Assembly: GCA_902543295.1 (NCBI GenBank) | Contig: CACBXW010000002.1 | Span: forward strand, 181,501 to 245,500 | Direction: 5' to 3' | Length of the DNA: 64,000 nucleotides | Source: an uncultured Pelagibacteraceae bacterium | GTDB lineage: Bacteria; Pseudomonadota; Alphaproteobacteria; Pelagibacterales; Pelagibacteraceae | Shown: in pieces, positions 1-9,806 of the stretch | How positions within the stretch are numbered: the first letter of the stretch is position 1 | Layout of the letters: each line of letters opens with the position of its first letter | Notes under the pieces: model-generated | What the model was told of the DNA's origin: nothing | What the model saw: the letters and a program-made list of their open reading frames with translations, nothing else | Databases searched by the model: none | Translations under genes and position numbers: made by a program

Positions 1-682
1 AGTCAATACGCTTAAAAATTATTTTTCTAATTTAGATAAAAATAAAAAATTAAAAGCTTTAGTTACTGCCGGACCAACTAATGAATATATTGATCCAGTA
101 AGATTTATTACAAATAAATCCAGTGGCAAACAAGGATATGAAATAGCCAAATGTCTTAGAGATAATGGATTTGATACGACACTTATTTCTGGAAAGACAA
201 GCATTAAACCTTTGGACGGTGTTAATTTTGTAAGCGTTGAAACGGCTGAACAGATGTTCAAAGAAAGTTTAAATAATCTACCAACAGATGTAGCTATTTT
301 TTCTGCAGCTGTTTCTGATTTTAAAGTGAAAAATTATAAAAGTACAAAGATTAAAAAGAATGAAGAATTTAACTTAGAGCTAGAAAAAAATATTGATATT
401 TTAAATCATATATCTAATCACAATTCATTAAGACCAAAAATAACAATTGGTTTTGCAGCAGAAACAAACAATCTCTCGACAAATGCAAAAGAGAAGTTGA
501 ATGAAAAAAATTGTGACTGGATAATTGCAAATGATGTCTCAGATCAAACTATAGGATTTGGATCAGATTTTAATAAAATTTCTATATTTTACAAAGATAA
601 ACTTGAAGAAAATTTTGAAAAGATGAGTAAATCATTGGTAGCTGAGGAAATAGTCAAAAGAATAATTCAACAGATTAATTAA
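1..682 (+). CDS. coaBC: Phosphopantothenoylcysteine decarboxylase/phosphopantothenate-cysteine ligase, C-terminal part (5' truncated by window edge)
   Basis: Frame of ORF 212..682 stays open to the window start and reads LKALVTAGPTNEYIDPVRFITNKSSGKQGYEIAK, the CoaB ligase signature. Confidence 0.93.
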   Translation, partial: VNTLKNYFSNLDKNKKLKALVTAGPTNEYIDPVRFITNKSSGKQGYEIAKCLRDNGFDTTLISGKTSIKPLDGVNFVSVETAEQMFKESLNNLPTDVAIFSAAVSDFKVKNYKSTKIKKNEEFNLELEKNIDILNHISNHNSLRPKITIGFAAETNNLSTNAKEKLNEKNCDWIIANDVSDQTIGFGSDFNKISIFYKDKLEENFEKMSKSLVAEEIVKRIIQQIN

Positions 683-686
683 CTTA

Positions 687-1124
687 ATGGTGAAAGTCTT
701 AATTAAAAAATTAGACAAGAAAGTTAAACTGCCAGAATATAAAACAACAGGATCATCTGGACTAGATTTGACTGCATTCATTGAAAAGAAAATAGTAATT
801 AAACCGGGCGAAAACGCTTTAGTGCCAACAGGTATATCCATTGCAATACCTGAGGATACCGAAGTTCAGATCAGGCCACGATCAGGTTTAGCAGCTAAAA
901 ATAATATAAGTGTATTAAATACTCCTGGAACAATTGATAGTGACTATAGAGGAGAAATAAAAGTAATTTTATTTAATCATGGAGATAAAGACTTTACAGT
1001 AAATAACAATGATAGAATTGCTCAAATGATACTAGTGCCAATTCTAAAAGTAGATTTTGAAACTGTAGAAACTTTGCCTGAGACAATTAGAGGTTCGGGT
1101 GGATTTGGATCAACGGGTAAGTGA
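687..1124 (+). CDS. dut: dUTP diphosphatase
   Basis: Motifs SSGLDL, RPRSGLA, NTPGTIDSDYRGEI, RGSGGFGSTG. Confidence 0.97.
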   Translation: MVKVLIKKLDKKVKLPEYKTTGSSGLDLTAFIEKKIVIKPGENALVPTGISIAIPEDTEVQIRPRSGLAAKNNISVLNTPGTIDSDYRGEIKVILFNHGDKDFTVNNNDRIAQMILVPILKVDFETVETLPETIRGSGGFGSTGK

Positions 1125-1873
1125 AAAATTCATTATCTAAACGAAAGCTTGAGAGATACTCTAGACAAATAATACTTAAGGATATTGGTATATTAGGACA
1201 AAAGAAAATAATTAATTCAAAAGTTTTAATTGTAGGAATTGGTGGATTAGGTAGTCCAGTTGCAGATTTGTTGGCTAGATGCGGTGTAGGGTATATAGGC
1301 GCTATTGATCACGATAAAGTAGATATTTCAAATCTTCAAAGACAAATTTTGTATACTTCAAAAGATGTTGGAAAATTTAAGGTTGATATCTTTAAAAGAA
1401 GAATAAAATTAATTAACAGAGATGTAAAAGTCAAAATTTTAAAAGAAAAAGCATCAGAAAAAAATTTAAATAAAATTGTAAAAGATTTCGATATAATTGT
1501 AGATGGAACAGATAATTTTAAAACTAAATTTTTAATAAATAAATTTTCATTAAAATATAAAAGAAAATTAATAGTTGGTGCTATTAGCAAATTTGATGGA
1601 CATATTTTTTCATTCGATTTTAATAATAAATCAAGCCCATGTTTAAAATGTTTTTACCAGTCAGAACCTTCTGATGAAGTTTTAAATTGTGAAAGTGAAG
1701 GAATATTGGGAACTACATCAAATATAATTGGGAGTATGCAAGCAAATGAAGTTTTAAAAAATATAATTTCTTCTGATAAAAGTCTTCACTCATCAATTCT
1801 GGTGGTGAATCTAAAAAAACTAGAATTTAGAAAAATAAAATTTACTAAAAAAAGAGGTTGCTTGTGCAATTAA
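1121..1873 (+). CDS. moeB: ThiF/MoeB/HesA-family adenylyltransferase
   Basis: ERYSRQIILKDIG, GIGGLGSP, DGTDNFKTKFLIN; CxxC pairs. Confidence 0.85.
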   Translation: MKNSLSKRKLERYSRQIILKDIGILGQKKIINSKVLIVGIGGLGSPVADLLARCGVGYIGAIDHDKVDISNLQRQILYTSKDVGKFKVDIFKRRIKLINRDVKVKILKEKASEKNLNKIVKDFDIIVDGTDNFKTKFLINKFSLKYKRKLIVGAISKFDGHIFSFDFNNKSSPCLKCFYQSEPSDEVLNCESEGILGTTSNIIGSMQANEVLKNIISSDKSLHSSILVVNLKKLEFRKIKFTKKRGCLCN

Positions 1874-2310
1874 TCTTCAAGATTTTAATCATAATATTTT
1901 TTACCTCGAATGCCATTTCGGAGGATAATGAAAAATTTTTAATGCTTAAAAATAATAAGGTAAACGTAAGATATGGACCAAGTTTTGATTATCCAATAAA
2001 GTATATTTACAAGAAAATAAACTTGCCAGTAAAAGTGATTGATAAAAAAGAAAATTTTAGAAGAATAATTGATAATAAAAAAAATGGTGGGTGGATACAT
2101 ATATCTCAATTGAAGCAATCAAAATCCTTTATAACTGCGTCAAATAAAATTCTTTTCAAAAAACCAACTAAATTTTCCAAACCATTGGCTAAAATAGAAA
2201 CTGGAAGATTATTGTTAGTAAAAAAATGTGAGAGAAATTGGTGTTTAGTAGAAACAAAAAGTTTTAAAGGGTGGGTTGATGAAGAAGATCTTTGGGGAAA
2301 AATCAACTAA
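1858..2310 (+). CDS. SH3-domain exported protein
   Basis: N-terminal signal peptide; NVRYGPSFDYP and GWVDEEDLWG SH3b-like motifs. Confidence 0.7.
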   Translation: MLVQLIFKILIIIFFTSNAISEDNEKFLMLKNNKVNVRYGPSFDYPIKYIYKKINLPVKVIDKKENFRRIIDNKKNGGWIHISQLKQSKSFITASNKILFKKPTKFSKPLAKIETGRLLLVKKCERNWCLVETKSFKGWVDEEDLWGKIN

Positions 2311-2336
2311 CCCTTCAAGTTATATATATTAACTAT

Positions 2337-2516
2337 TTATTTTTGTTGTACACATACGTCTTTGATCACTGGAGCATTCGCACAATCAACACATTTAGTC
2401 TTTTGAACAATACATCCATCATCAAGGACTTCAACATCAACTATTTTATCACACTTAGAACAAGTTGAAGAAATTGTTAATCCACATTTTTTACAATTGT
2501 AATTTTCTATTTGCAT
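2337..2516 (-). CDS. Small 59-aa cysteine-rich (zinc-ribbon-like) protein, absent from the supplied ORF track
   Basis: Manual translation: MQIENYNCKKCGLTISSTCSKCDKIVDVEVLDDGCIVQKTKCVDCANAPVIKDVCVQQK*; three CxxC pairs, 8 Cys. Confidence 0.65.
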   Translation of the reverse strand: MQIENYNCKKCGLTISSTCSKCDKIVDVEVLDDGCIVQKTKCVDCANAPVIKDVCVQQK

Positions 2517-2560
2517 ACTTTAAAATTAAATATGAAAAAATTATTTTCAACAAATATCCT

Positions 2561-2664
2561 TGCGAATAATTATTATTTAAGCATTTTTTTTGCGAATAAT
2601 TATTATTACTACAAATTATCCTTATAAAATTTTTTCTATTTATTTATTGATAATGATTATTATT
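2561..2664. promoter_or_regulatory. Three-copy Fur-box-like repeat array
   Basis: tgcgaataattattatt at 2561-2577 and 2591-2607; tgataatgattattatt at 2648-2664 (14/17 identical). Confidence 0.5.
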
Positions 2665-2902
2665 AACTTTTTGATCTACTTGCCCACCACTTATCTAAAA
2701 TGAAATACCAAATAGAATTAGCAATTGGTTCTACTATTGCATCAGTTAAGGCTATCATAAATGATACATCCGCAACCAACATCAAAACTGTTATGGCAAT
2801 TGCAAAGTGACCAATCGTATAAACGATTGTTCTTAAAATTGAGCCTCTGTTATTAGTGTAAATCTGTCCAGCAGCTTTAAAAATACCGTTAGTAACTTCC
2901 AT
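2663..2902 (-). CDS. DUF2061-like small membrane protein
   Basis: R-T-I-V-Y..GHF...TVLMLVADVSF..A...EP.ANSIWYF..D..W pattern. Confidence 0.75.
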   Translation of the reverse strand: MEVTNGIFKAAGQIYTNNRGSILRTIVYTIGHFAIAITVLMLVADVSFMIALTDAIVEPIANSIWYFILDKWWASRSKS

Positions 2903-3498
2903 TATTCTTTAAACGGGCTCTCAAGAACACAAGCAACTAAGTGAACTCTAGCCTGTTCTCCTCCATTAAAAAAGTTATGATATTTTGTATTATTGGTAAT
3001 CCACACATGACCATCAGCAGGTAAGTGTTTTGCAACATTTTCTATGACCATTGAACAACCAGCATTAGTTACTATTGGAACATGCAATCTACATTCTGGG
3101 TCTTTATGCCAGCTTAGTGTAGATCTAGGTTCTTTTAACAGGAGTCTTACCCTTCCTAATTTAAATTTTTTGCTCAGGATTTCATAAACTTCCTTGAAAT
3201 AAGTATTCTCAAATTCGGGCACTAATTGAGTATATTTTGACTCGTCAATATCAATGTCTCTTGAAACTTCTTTTCCTGTCTCATCAGCAATAGTCCAATA
3301 TCTTCCTCTAATGTTATTTCCCTTAATTGACTCTTCATCATTAGGGATTTGATTTAAAGGAATTGCGCCAAAGTGAGTTACTCCTGGTGAATTAAATCTT
3401 TTTTTCTCTAATATTGCATCTAGATCTTTACGTAATTTTGAGATGTCAAATTTGATTTCAGGAACTTTATAAAAATCTTCAAAATTTAATGATGTCAT
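2902..3498 (-). CDS. Aspartyl/asparaginyl beta-hydroxylase-like 2OG-Fe(II) oxygenase
   Basis: LSWHKDPECRLHVPIVTN...HVWITNNTKYHNFFNGGEQARVHLV: HxD...H plus R. Confidence 0.75.
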   Translation of the reverse strand: MTSLNFEDFYKVPEIKFDISKLRKDLDAILEKKRFNSPGVTHFGAIPLNQIPNDEESIKGNNIRGRYWTIADETGKEVSRDIDIDESKYTQLVPEFENTYFKEVYEILSKKFKLGRVRLLLKEPRSTLSWHKDPECRLHVPIVTNAGCSMVIENVAKHLPADGHVWITNNTKYHNFFNGGEQARVHLVACVLESPFKE

Positions 3499-3520
3499 TT
3501 TTTTTCCGCCTTTTTCTATA

Positions 3521-5758
3521 CTAATTTAATCTTAAATCAAATCTATCTGCATTCATCACTTTGACCCATGCGGATACAAAGTCTTTGATAAATTTGTCTG
3601 ATGAATCTTTGCAAGCATATACTTCGGCTAATGCTCTTAATTGAGAATTTGAACCAAAAATAAGGTCAACTCTTGAACCTTTCCACTTAGTTTTTTTAGA
3701 CTTTCTATCTTTACCAACAAAATATTGTTCAGATTTGTCAGTTTCTTTCCAAGTGGTACTCATATCAAGAAGATTTACAAAATAATCTGTTGATAGAGTT
3801 CCAGGTTTTTTTGTGAAAACTCCATTTTTAGAACTATCATAGTTTGTATCTAAAACTCTCATTCCTCCTACAAGAACTGTCATCTCTGGTGCCGTTAATC
3901 CCATTAATTGTGCCTTATCAATTAATTTTTCCTCAGCTGAAACATTAGATTTACCTTTTTTCATGTAGTTTCTAAAACCATCCGCTTGTGGCTCAAGTAA
4001 TCCAAATGAATTTACATCTGTTTGGTCTTGTCTTGCATCTCCTCTTCCAGGAGTAAATGGAACCTGAATTTTATGACCAACTTTTTTTGCTGCCATCTCT
4101 ATTCCTACATTTCCACCTAATACTATAAGATCCGCCATTGAGACTGATTTTTTATTTTTATCAAATTTTTTCTTAATTTTTTGTAAAGCTTTAATAACCT
4201 TTGAAAGTTTTTTAGGGTTATTAACTTTCCAACTTCTTTGAGGTTCAAGCATAATTCTTGCTCCGTTTGCTCCACCTCTTTTGTCAGAACCTCTGTATGT
4301 AGAAGCAGAAGCCCAAGCCGTAGAAACTAAATCAGAAACAGAGATTTTTGATTTTGAAAGCTTTGATTTTAAATCTCTTATATCTTTTGATTTAAGTTTA
4401 TATTTTGGTTTATCTATAGGATCTTGCCAAATTAATTGTTCTTTTGGTACTTCGCTACCCAAATAACATGCTCTTGGTCCCATATCTCTATGAGTAAGCT
4501 TAAACCAAGCTCTTGCAAATGCATCAGCAAATTCATCTGGATTTTGATAAAAATGTTTTGAAATTGGTCCATAGCTTTTATCCATTCTCAAAGATAAATC
4601 AGTTGTTTGCATCATTGGAGGATGCATTTTGCTTTTATCATGAGCATCAGGTACCATTTTAATTCTCTGACCATTCTTTTTTGGAGTCCATTGGAATGCT
4701 CCAGCAGGTCCTTTAGTCAATTCCCATTCATGGTTAAATAAACAATCAAAGTAACCCATATCCCATTGTGTTGGTGTTTGTGTCCATGCTCCTTCAATAC
4801 CACTACTTATTGCATGTACACCTTTTCCTGATTTGTAATTACTATTCCAACCAGTTGCTTGATCTTGAATTCTTGATGCTTCTGGATCAGGTCCTTTATG
4901 TGATTCAGGTGCAGCACCATGAGATTTTCCAAAAGTATGACCACCAGCAACTAGTGCAACTGTTTCATAATCATTCATTGCCATTCGTCCAAATGTTTCT
5001 CTAATATCATGAGCTGCTTTCAATGGGTCTGGATTAAAATCTGGACCTTGTGGATTTACATAAATTAATCCCATGTGAGAAGCCCCCAAAGGTTGTTCAA
5101 GATCTCTTTTTCCGCTGTATCTCTTAACACCTAACATTTCTTTTTCTGAACCCCAGTAAATATCATCTTCTGGTTCCCAGATATCAGTTCTTCCCGCTCC
5201 AAAACCGAACGTTTTAAAGCCCATAGACTCTAATGCTACATTTCCAACTAGTATAAATAAATCTGCCCAAGAAATTCTTTTTCCATATTTCTGTTTTATT
5301 GGCCATAAAAGTAATCTAGCTTTATCTAGATTAACATTATCAGGCCAAGCATTTAACGGTGCAAACCTTTGATTGCCTGTTCCAGCTCCCCCTCTACCAT
5401 CACCTGTTCTGTATGTACCTGCTGCGTGCCATGCTAATCTAATAAATAAAGGACCATAATGACCGTAATCTGCTGGCCACCAATCTTGTGAGTCTGTCAT
5501 TAATTTGTTTAAATCTTTTTTGAGTGCTTTGTAATTCAGTTTTTTAAATTCTTTAGAATAATTAAATTTTTTCTCCATTGGATTTGATAAATTCGAGTGC
5601 TGACTTAAAATTTTCAAATTCAAACTATTTGGCCAAAAATCTCTATTTGTTTGTCCTCTACCAGCGCTAAATTTTGCTGGTGTACCTGCGCCCGTAAAAG
5701 GGCACTTACTTAATTCTGCTGATTTAAATGTTTTACTTTTATGAAATTCCGCACTCAT
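3521..5758 (-). CDS. katG: Catalase-peroxidase
   Basis: Full-length 745 aa; [60 protein letters not shown]. Confidence 0.99.
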   Translation of the reverse strand: MSAEFHKSKTFKSAELSKCPFTGAGTPAKFSAGRGQTNRDFWPNSLNLKILSQHSNLSNPMEKKFNYSKEFKKLNYKALKKDLNKLMTDSQDWWPADYGHYGPLFIRLAWHAAGTYRTGDGRGGAGTGNQRFAPLNAWPDNVNLDKARLLLWPIKQKYGKRISWADLFILVGNVALESMGFKTFGFGAGRTDIWEPEDDIYWGSEKEMLGVKRYSGKRDLEQPLGASHMGLIYVNPQGPDFNPDPLKAAHDIRETFGRMAMNDYETVALVAGGHTFGKSHGAAPESHKGPDPEASRIQDQATGWNSNYKSGKGVHAISSGIEGAWTQTPTQWDMGYFDCLFNHEWELTKGPAGAFQWTPKKNGQRIKMVPDAHDKSKMHPPMMQTTDLSLRMDKSYGPISKHFYQNPDEFADAFARAWFKLTHRDMGPRACYLGSEVPKEQLIWQDPIDKPKYKLKSKDIRDLKSKLSKSKISVSDLVSTAWASASTYRGSDKRGGANGARIMLEPQRSWKVNNPKKLSKVIKALQKIKKKFDKNKKSVSMADLIVLGGNVGIEMAAKKVGHKIQVPFTPGRGDARQDQTDVNSFGLLEPQADGFRNYMKKGKSNVSAEEKLIDKAQLMGLTAPEMTVLVGGMRVLDTNYDSSKNGVFTKKPGTLSTDYFVNLLDMSTTWKETDKSEQYFVGKDRKSKKTKWKGSRVDLIFGSNSQLRALAEVYACKDSSDKFIKDFVSAWVKVMNADRFDLRLN

Positions 5759-5779
5759 TATTATATATCTCCTTTAATA

Positions 5780-5794
5780 TTATAATTATTCTAA
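5780..5794. promoter_or_regulatory. Candidate Irr/PerR-type operator, copy 1 (katG upstream)
   Basis: ttataattattctaa; reverse complement TTAGAATAATTATAA. Confidence 0.55.
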
Positions 5795-5802
5795 TTCGTT
5801 GT

Positions 5803-5817
5803 TTATAATTATTCTAA
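5803..5817. promoter_or_regulatory. Candidate Irr/PerR-type operator, copy 2 (katG upstream)
   Basis: Identical 15-mer ttataattattctaa, 23 bp from copy 1. Confidence 0.55.
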
Positions 5818-5863
5818 AGAAGATTGTCAATAAGTCAGAATATTTATGATTTAATTTTGAAAC

Positions 5864-6280
5864 TTAGTCTTCTAATTTTACTAAAACTTCAACTGATTTA
5901 ATTTTTTTTCCAGGTATTGATTTTTGTATCTCTATCGGTCCCACATCCTCATTTTTAAGATCAATAAGCTTTTCTTCTTTAACATCAAAGAAATGGTGGT
6001 GATCTGTGACATTTGTATCAAAGTAGGTTTGATTAGAATTTATTGGAATTTCTTTTAGATATCCTTTTTTATGAAATGCATGAACTGTATTGTAAACAGT
6101 TGCTAAAGAAACTTTCTCTCCAGTTTTATCTTTTATCAAATTGAATAAGTCGTTTATTGTGAAATGGAAAGTTTTATCTCTATTAAATAAAACCTCGCAT
6201 ATATTTATTCTTTGTTTAGTTGGTCTTAAGCTAGAGTTTCTTAGTTTTTCAATAAATTCTTGTTTACTAGTCATTAGCAA
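5864..6280 (-). CDS. irr: Fur-superfamily regulator, probably Irr-type
   Basis: Fur fold (SLATVYNTVHAFHKKGYL), HHHFF motif; adjacent to fabA-fabB-fabI as irr is in rhizobia. Confidence 0.75.
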   Translation of the reverse strand: MLMTSKQEFIEKLRNSSLRPTKQRINICEVLFNRDKTFHFTINDLFNLIKDKTGEKVSLATVYNTVHAFHKKGYLKEIPINSNQTYFDTNVTDHHHFFDVKEEKLIDLKNEDVGPIEIQKSIPGKKIKSVEVLVKLED

Positions 6281-6281
6281 T

Positions 6282-6296
6282 TTAAAACTATTCTAA
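6282..6296. promoter_or_regulatory. Candidate autoregulatory operator of the Irr-like gene
   Basis: ttaaaactattctaa, 13/15 identical to the katG-upstream 15-mers. Confidence 0.4.
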
Positions 6297-6347
6297 ACTA
6301 TTTGTATATTATAATGTACCTAAATCAAGTAATAAGATTACAAAATT

Positions 6348-6848
6348 ATGAAAAAAAGTTCCTTTAATTACAACGAACTAATTGATTGCGCTAATGGTAA
6401 GTTATTTGGTCCAGGTAATGCAAAATTACCTTCTCCACCAATGCTAATGTTTGATAGAATTACAGAAATAACTGAGAGTGAGGGTTTTTATAAAAAAGGA
6501 TCTATGAAAGCCGAACTTGATATTAAGGATAATTTGTGGTTCTTTGATTGTCATTTTAGAGAAGATCCAGTTATGCCAGGTTGTCTTGGTTTAGATGCAA
6601 TGTGGCAGCTGGTTGGCTTTTTTCTTGGTTGGCTTGGAAAACCAGGAAGAGGTAGAGCATTGGGTGTAAGCACTGTAAAATTCACTGGGGAAGTTCTTAA
6701 AAATGTCAAAATGGCAACATATGAAATAGATGTGAAAAGAATTCTTGTTAAAGGAGAAACAACTGTAGGTCTTGCAAATGGAATATTACTTGCTGATGGA
6801 AAAAAGATTTATAGTGCAGAAAATCTTAAAGTAGGATTATTTAAATAA
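6348..6848 (+). CDS. fabA: 3-hydroxydecanoyl-ACP dehydratase/isomerase
   Basis: [31 protein letters not shown]. Confidence 0.97.
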   Translation: MKKSSFNYNELIDCANGKLFGPGNAKLPSPPMLMFDRITEITESEGFYKKGSMKAELDIKDNLWFFDCHFREDPVMPGCLGLDAMWQLVGFFLGWLGKPGRGRALGVSTVKFTGEVLKNVKMATYEIDVKRILVKGETTVGLANGILLADGKKIYSAENLKVGLFK

Positions 6849-8059
6849 TGAAAAGAGTAGTTGTAACAGGACTTGGTGTAGTTTCATGTTTGGGGAATAA
6901 CCAAGATGAAGTTTATCAATCGTTAGTTAATACAAAATCAGGAATAACATTTTCTGAGGAATACAAAGAGCATAATTTAAAAAGCCATGTTCATGGTAAA
7001 CCAAATATCAAATTGGAAGATTATATAGATAGAAAAGTTATTAGGTTTATGGGTGCTGGATCAGCATATAATTATGTTGCAATGAGTGAAGCAGTTAAAG
7101 ACTCTGGATTAGAAGAAAATGAGGTTAGTAATATTTCAACAGGTATGGTCATGGGATCTGGAGGACCATCAATTGAAAATGTGATTTTAGCATCAGATAA
7201 GACTAGAGAAAAAAATCCAAAAAAAATGGGTCCATTTATTGTTCCAAGAACAATGGCAAGCACTGCTTCTGCCACTCTAGCAGTTCCATTTAAAATAAAA
7301 GGAACTAATTACACAATAAGTTCTGCATGCGCAACGAGTGGTCATTGTATTGGTAACGCAATGGAACTTATTCAATTAGGAAAACAAAATATTATTTTTG
7401 CAGGTGGTAGTGATGAGGTTCACTTTGCTATGACTGCAATGTTTGATGCAATGACTGCGCTATCATCAAAATATAACGATACCCCTGAAAAAGCTTCAAG
7501 ACCATATGATAAAACAAGAGATGGTTTTGTGATTGCTGGTGGAGGTGGAGTTCTTGTTTTAGAAGAATATGAACATGCCAAAGCAAGAGGAGCTAAAATA
7601 TATGCTGAATTAACTGGATATGGAGCAACATCAGATGGCTATGATATGGTTGCACCATCTGGTGAGGGAGCGGTCAGATGTATGAGAATGGCTCTAGCAA
7701 CTTCTAAAAATAAAATTGACTATATTAATACTCACGGGACATCAACACCTGTAGGAGATATTACAGAATTAAAAGCAGTTGGTGAGGCTTTCCCAGACTA
7801 TAAACCTAAGATAAGTTCAACAAAATCTTTGTCAGGTCATTCTTTAGGCGCAACTTCAGTTCACGAAGCAATTTACAGTTTGATAATGATGAAAAATAAT
7901 TTTATATCAGCCTCAGCAAATATTTCTGAGATGGATGACGAAGCAAAAAACTATCCAATTGTTACACAAGTTGAAAAAGATGTAAATTTAAACGCGATTA
8001 TGTCTAACAGCTTTGGTTTTGGTGGAACTAATGCAACATTAGTTTTTGAGAAAGTTTAA
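6848..8059 (+). CDS. fabB: Beta-ketoacyl-ACP synthase I
   Basis: [52 protein letters not shown]. Confidence 0.96.
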   Translation: MKRVVVTGLGVVSCLGNNQDEVYQSLVNTKSGITFSEEYKEHNLKSHVHGKPNIKLEDYIDRKVIRFMGAGSAYNYVAMSEAVKDSGLEENEVSNISTGMVMGSGGPSIENVILASDKTREKNPKKMGPFIVPRTMASTASATLAVPFKIKGTNYTISSACATSGHCIGNAMELIQLGKQNIIFAGGSDEVHFAMTAMFDAMTALSSKYNDTPEKASRPYDKTRDGFVIAGGGGVLVLEEYEHAKARGAKIYAELTGYGATSDGYDMVAPSGEGAVRCMRMALATSKNKIDYINTHGTSTPVGDITELKAVGEAFPDYKPKISSTKSLSGHSLGATSVHEAIYSLIMMKNNFISASANISEMDDEAKNYPIVTQVEKDVNLNAIMSNSFGFGGTNATLVFEKV

Positions 8060-8063
8060 ATCT

Positions 8064-8849
8064 ATGAGTTTAATGAAGGGAAAAAAAGGTCTTATCATGG
8101 GTATTGCCAATGAGAGATCAATTGCATGGGGTATATCGCAAAAATTAGCAGAAGCTGGAGCAGAGTTAGCTTTTACATATTTGGGTGATGCTTTAAAAAA
8201 AAGAGTTGTTCCACTTGCAGAAAAACTAAATTCAAATGTAACATTTAGCTGTGATGTAGAAAAAAAAGAAGAAGTTGTAAAACTTTTTGAAGATGTAAAA
8301 AGTCAATGGGGAGAAATTGATTTTGTTGTGCACGCAATTGCATTTTCAGATAAGTCCGAGTTATCAGGAGAATATTTAAATACAACTAGAGAAAACTTTT
8401 TAAGAAGTATGTTGATATCTTGTTTTTCATTTACTGAAGTTGCTAGAGAGGCATCTAAAATAATGAAGCAAGGTGGTAGTATGATTACTTTGAGTTATGA
8501 AGCAAATAAAGCCATACCCAATTATAATGTAATGGGAGTGTGTAAAGCTGCACTAGAATCTAGTGTTAAATATCTTGCGAGGGATCTAGGAGCAAAGAAT
8601 ATTAGAGTTAATGCAATTAGTGCGGGACCAATAAAAACTTTAGCAGCTTCTGCTATTGGGGATGCTAAATTTCTTTACAAGTGGAATGCCGATCATTCAT
8701 TTTTGAAAAGAAATGTAGATAATCTTGACGTAGGAAATTCAGCATTATATCTTTTAAGTGATATGGCTGGTGGTGTTACTGGTGAAATTCACTATGTAGA
8801 TGCCGGTTACAATAAAGTTGGAATGCCAGATCCTAAAAACATTACCTGA
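8064..8849 (+). CDS. fabI: Enoyl-ACP reductase (NADH)
   Basis: MKGKKGLIMGIANERSIAWGI; SYEANKAIPNYNVMGVCKAALE; start re-picked downstream of ORF-track start. Confidence 0.96.
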   Translation: MSLMKGKKGLIMGIANERSIAWGISQKLAEAGAELAFTYLGDALKKRVVPLAEKLNSNVTFSCDVEKKEEVVKLFEDVKSQWGEIDFVVHAIAFSDKSELSGEYLNTTRENFLRSMLISCFSFTEVAREASKIMKQGGSMITLSYEANKAIPNYNVMGVCKAALESSVKYLARDLGAKNIRVNAISAGPIKTLAASAIGDAKFLYKWNADHSFLKRNVDNLDVGNSALYLLSDMAGGVTGEIHYVDAGYNKVGMPDPKNIT

Positions 8850-8863
8850 AATTTAGTTAAATT

Positions 8864-9253
8864 ATGATGCATCAAATTAGTATTTATCTAACGAGTATAA
8901 TATTAGGAATTATGGTCTTCTTTTCTTTTGTTGTAGCGCCTGTAACTTTCACTGCATTAGATGAGGAAAATGCTAGAAAATTTATAAGAAAAATATTTCC
9001 TTACTACTACACTGTTAATTTAACTATTAGTGTTTTAGTTTTAATTTTATTCATAATTCTAAAAATTTTTTCCTTAGATTTTTATTTAATTTTAAGTGTT
9101 GCGGTATTATTTGCTGTATCGAATTTTATACTAATGCCACTGATAAATAAGTTCAGAGATGAAAGACAGGATAAAAAATTTAAACAATCACACTTTGTTT
9201 CTGTGGTGATAAATTTTGTGCAAATGATTTTGTTGGTAATTGTCTTAATTTAA
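8864..9253 (+). CDS. DUF4149-like membrane protein
   Basis: Four predicted TM segments, FFSFVVAPVTFTALDEENARKFIRKIFPYYY. Confidence 0.55.
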   Translation: MMHQISIYLTSIILGIMVFFSFVVAPVTFTALDEENARKFIRKIFPYYYTVNLTISVLVLILFIILKIFSLDFYLILSVAVLFAVSNFILMPLINKFRDERQDKKFKQSHFVSVVINFVQMILLVIVLI

Positions 9254-9402
9254 AATGAATTAGTAATACCTAAGCCAACAGCAATAAAAAAACCTAACCA
9301 GATTAAACCTTTAATAAAAAAAAATGCAAAACTGCCAAATAATAAATATCTTCCATATTTATTATTCTGTAGTTCTAACTTAAAGTTTTTTAAAAGCTTC
9401 AT
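9250..9402 (-). CDS. Small membrane protein, unknown function
   Basis: MKLLKNFKLELQNNKYGRYLLFGSFAFFFIKGLIWLGFFIAVGLGITNSF; start re-picked. Confidence 0.5.
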   Translation of the reverse strand: MKLLKNFKLELQNNKYGRYLLFGSFAFFFIKGLIWLGFFIAVGLGITNSF

Positions 9403-9428
9403 TTTATTATAATTTATTACAATTATTT

Positions 9429-9791
9429 TTACTTGATCTTTTCCCACTCTTTCATACCACCAGTGATATTCTTGACATTTTTAACCCCCATATCCTTCAT
9501 AGTTTTAGTTGCTAATGTTCCTTGTCCACCAACACCACAAAAAACTACATATTCTTTATCAGGATTATTTTTAAACATATCATTTTCAAGAGGACTTCCT
9601 TCTGCTAAATAAAATTCTAGTAAACCTCTATCTAAGTGAAGCGCATTACCGATCGTACCTTTTGAATAGCTTTCTTTGTCTCTAACATCGATAAATTGAA
9701 CATTTGGGTCATTTAACTTTTCTTTTGCATCACTAGCGCTGATATTTTCAATTTCATTGCTTACGCTCATCAAATCATCAAATTTTTTCAT
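9429..9791 (-). CDS. Rhodanese-like domain protein
   Basis: FIDVRDKESYSKGTIGNALHL...YVVFCGVGGQGTLATKTMKDMGVKNVKNITGGMKEW. Confidence 0.9.
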   Translation of the reverse strand: MKKFDDLMSVSNEIENISASDAKEKLNDPNVQFIDVRDKESYSKGTIGNALHLDRGLLEFYLAEGSPLENDMFKNNPDKEYVVFCGVGGQGTLATKTMKDMGVKNVKNITGGMKEWEKIK

Positions 9792-9806
9792 ATATCTCCT
9801 ATACAT

